Assembly: GCF_004135935.1 (NCBI RefSeq)
Contig: NZ_CP025086.1
Coordinates: forward strand, 248,001 to 312,000
Origin: Methylovirgula ligni
GTDB taxonomy: Bacteria; Pseudomonadota; Alphaproteobacteria; Rhizobiales; Beijerinckiaceae
Reading direction: 5' to 3'
DNA: 64,000 bases
In this document: one piece after another, positions 62,196 through 64,000 of the stretch
Numbering within the stretch: the stretch's first letter is position 1
How the letters are laid out: each line of letters starts with the position of its first letter
Notes under the pieces: model-generated
The model's database searches: none
What the model was told of the DNA's origin: nothing
What the model saw: only the letters and a program-made list of their open reading frames with translations
Position numbers and translations under genes: made by a program

Positions 62196-64000
62196 CAGAT
62201 ATGTTCCTCCAGAACGAGTTGGCCCTGCATGTAGTCCGGCAACCAAGTTTCGTGCCGCTGGCGCAGGTCCGAAAGCAATATGGCGGCGGCCCCCGGAATG
62301 GTCAACGTATCCCCGCCCGTGGTGCCAAGCCTCTGGCAGGGGATGCCCCGCGCGTTTGCCCCCGCGGCGATGCTGGCAGCCGTCTCAGGCTGGCTGGTCA
62401 GCAGATAGCGGCCCTGATCCTCGCCAAAGAGGAAGGCGTGCAAGGGCACTTCCGGCGCGGCCTCGATTGTCGCGCCAAGGCCGCCAGCCAGGGCCATCTC
62501 CGCCAGAGCGACGCCAAGGCCGCCCTCGGAGAGATCATGCGCCGCGGTCACCTGCCCTGCACGGACGAGGCCGCGGACGAAATCGCCCGCCTTTCGCTCC
62601 GCCGCGAGATCGACCGGCGGCGGCGCGCCATCCTCACGGCCGCAAATCTCACGCAGATAGGCGGACTGGCCGAGCCAGCCTTGCGTCTCGCCAAGCAGCA
62701 GGATAATTTCGCCCGGCTGTTTGAAGCCGATCGACGCCGTCTTCGTGACATCATCGATAAGCCCGACGCCGCCGATTGCCGGCGTCGGTAGGATCGCGCC
62801 CTCGGGGCTCTCGTTGTAGAGCGAGACATTGCCGGAGACGATGGGGAAATCGAGCGCCTTGCAGGCCGCGGCCAAACCTTCGACCGCGGCGACGAACTGG
62901 CCCATCGCCTCAGGCTTTTCGGGATTACCGAAATTGAGATTGTCGGTGCAGGCGAGCGGCAACGCACCGACGGCGCAGAGATTGCGCCAAGCTTCGGCCA
63001 CGGCCTGTTTGCCGCCCTCGAAGGGATCGGCGCCGCAATAATTCTCGTTCACGTCGGTCGTCAGCGCCAGCCCCTTCGGCCCGTCGCCAAGGCGGATCAC
63101 AGCCGCGTCGCCGCCCGGCGCCTGCACGGTGTTGCCGAGGATGAGATGATCGTATTGCTCATAGACCCAGCGCTTCGACGCAAGGTTCGCGCTGCCGATA
63201 AGGCACAGCAGCGCATCGGCGTTGGAATTCGGCGCGGGAACATCCTGCGGCTTGATGATGGCCTGCTTGGGCGTCGGCGCATGCGGGCGGTCGTAGCGCG
63301 GCGCTTCGTCGCCCAGCTCCTTGATCGGCAGATCGGCTTTCACCTCGCCCTTGTGCTTGACGACGAAGCGCAGATCGTCGGTCGTGCGGCCGATGATGGC
63401 GAAGTCGAGCCCCCATTTGCGGAAGATCGCCTCGGCCTGCTGCTCCTTGCCCGGCGCGAGGACCATGAGCATCCGCTCCTGGCTTTCCGACAGAAGCATT
63501 TCATAGGCCGTCATGCCCGGCTCGCGGCAGGGTACGGCGTCGAGATCGAGCAGGATGCCAAGATCGCCCTTGGCGCCCATTTCGACCGCGGAGGAGGTGA
63601 GCCCCGCCGCGCCCATGTCCTGAATGGCGATGACGGCGCCCGATTTCATCAGTTCGAGGCAGGCTTCGAGCAGCAGCTTTTCGGCGAAGGGATCGCCGAT
63701 CTGCACCGCCGGACGGCTCTCCTGCGAATTTTCATCGAAGGCGGCCGACGCCATGGTCGCGCCGTGGATGCCATCACGGCCGGTTTTGGAGCCGAGATAG
63801 ACGATCGGGTTCCCGACGCCGGTCGCCTTGGCGTAAAAGATCGCGTCCTTCTCGGCGATGCCGACGGCCATCGCATTGACGAGGATGTTGCCGTCATAGG
63901 CGCGGTTGAAGCGCGTCGAGCCGCCGACGGTCGGCACGCCGAAACTATTGCCGTAGCTGCCGATGCCGGCGACGACACCGCCGACGAGATGGCGGGTCAG
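62195..64000 (-). CDS. purL: Phosphoribosylformylglycinamidine synthase subunit PurL (5' end cut by window edge)
   Basis: ATP-grasp-like amidotransferase subunit of purine synthesis, small (bacterial two-subunit) form. About 602 residues are visible and the frame continues past 64000. Motifs include [47 protein letters not shown] and [16 protein letters not shown]. The missing N-terminal part would be about 130 residues by comparison with the family's usual length. bolA and grxD follow in one operon. Confidence 0.95.
   Translation of the reverse strand: MTRHLVGGVVAGIGSYGNSFGVPTVGGSTRFNRAYDGNILVNAMAVGIAEKDAIFYAKATGVGNPIVYLGSKTGRDGIHGATMASAAFDENSQESRPAVQIGDPFAEKLLLEACLELMKSGAVIAIQDMGAAGLTSSAVEMGAKGDLGILLDLDAVPCREPGMTAYEMLLSESQERMLMVLAPGKEQQAEAIFRKWGLDFAIIGRTTDDLRFVVKHKGEVKADLPIKELGDEAPRYDRPHAPTPKQAIIKPQDVPAPNSNADALLCLIGSANLASKRWVYEQYDHLILGNTVQAPGGDAAVIRLGDGPKGLALTTDVNENYCGADPFEGGKQAVAEAWRNLCAVGALPLACTDNLNFGNPEKPEAMGQFVAAVEGLAAACKALDFPIVSGNVSLYNESPEGAILPTPAIGGVGLIDDVTKTASIGFKQPGEIILLLGETQGWLGQSAYLREICGREDGAPPPVDLAAERKAGDFVRGLVRAGQVTAAHDLSEGGLGVALAEMALAGGLGATIEAAPEVPLHAFLFGEDQGRYLLTSQPETAASIAAGANARGIPCQRLGTTGGDTLTIPGAAAILLSDLRQRHETWLPDYMQGQLVLEEHI

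Overview
The window is a chromosomal segment of a GC-rich alphaproteobacterium, most likely order Hyphomicrobiales (Rhizobiales) and perhaps Beijerinckiaceae. The order-level call rests on several markers: a GapR (DUF2312) gene near a DUF1036 gene and pyk, a PodJ-like polarity factor, an rpoN-hpf-ptsN block, a def-fmt-truA block, a purL-bolA-grxD operon, a cysteine-free L36, and dispersed palindromes of rhizobial type. The family-level call is inference. About 62 protein genes are supported. I see no rRNA, tRNA, CRISPR array, transposase or prophage.

Layout. 1-2.6 kb: copper P-type ATPase (3' end cut by the window edge) divergent from a small HMA-domain copper chaperone. 2.6-7.1 kb: a methyltransferase, the two subunits of a 3-oxoacid CoA-transferase, a membrane-anchored retropepsin-like protease, and a phosphohexomutase. 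7.2-18.2 kb: a Flp/Tad (Cpa) pilus island with an orphan secretin-N-domain protein, Flp pilin, cpaA, cpaB, cpaC, cpaD, cpaE, cpaF, tadB, tadC and a convergent TadD-like lipoprotein. The minor pseudopilin genes tadE/F/G are not in the window. 18.3-23.2 kb: aminopeptidase plus NlpC/P60 hydrolase, cytidine deaminase, a single-domain ModE-type regulator facing an orphan molybdate-type TOBE protein, and a TauE permease. 23.5-31.4 kb: typA, a cobalamin-binding-like protein, a PtsN paralogue, an outer-membrane barrel with a strong terminator, rmuC and a globin-coupled chemoreceptor. 31.4-42.4 kb: def-fmt-truA, rpoN-hpf-ptsN, then acyl-CoA ligase, Lhr-like helicase and PdeM nuclease. 42.4-54.4 kb: podJ, MerR regulator, a MarR-headed efflux/hydrolase operon, hemH, galE, galU and a BBP2-type barrel. 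54.6-64 kb: small envelope proteins, an old-yellow-enzyme reductase behind a perfect FNR/FixK box, gapR, N-formylglutamate amidohydrolase, DUF1036, pyk, a TPR protein, rpmJ, grxD, bolA and purL (5' end cut by the window edge).

Most of the window is ordinary core genome. The most notable signals are regulatory or architectural: CtrA-like boxes in front of the pilus genes and podJ; a hairpin that would sequester the Shine-Dalgarno of a 43-codon membrane-protein gene; a perfect anaerobox in front of nemA; a ModE HTH and a TOBE domain on separate, convergent, overlapping genes; a globin-coupled sensor that seems to lack the proximal heme histidine; and palindromic repeats whose TAGAGC end supplies stop codons of neighbouring genes. 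I found no clear case for a wholly new multi-gene system.
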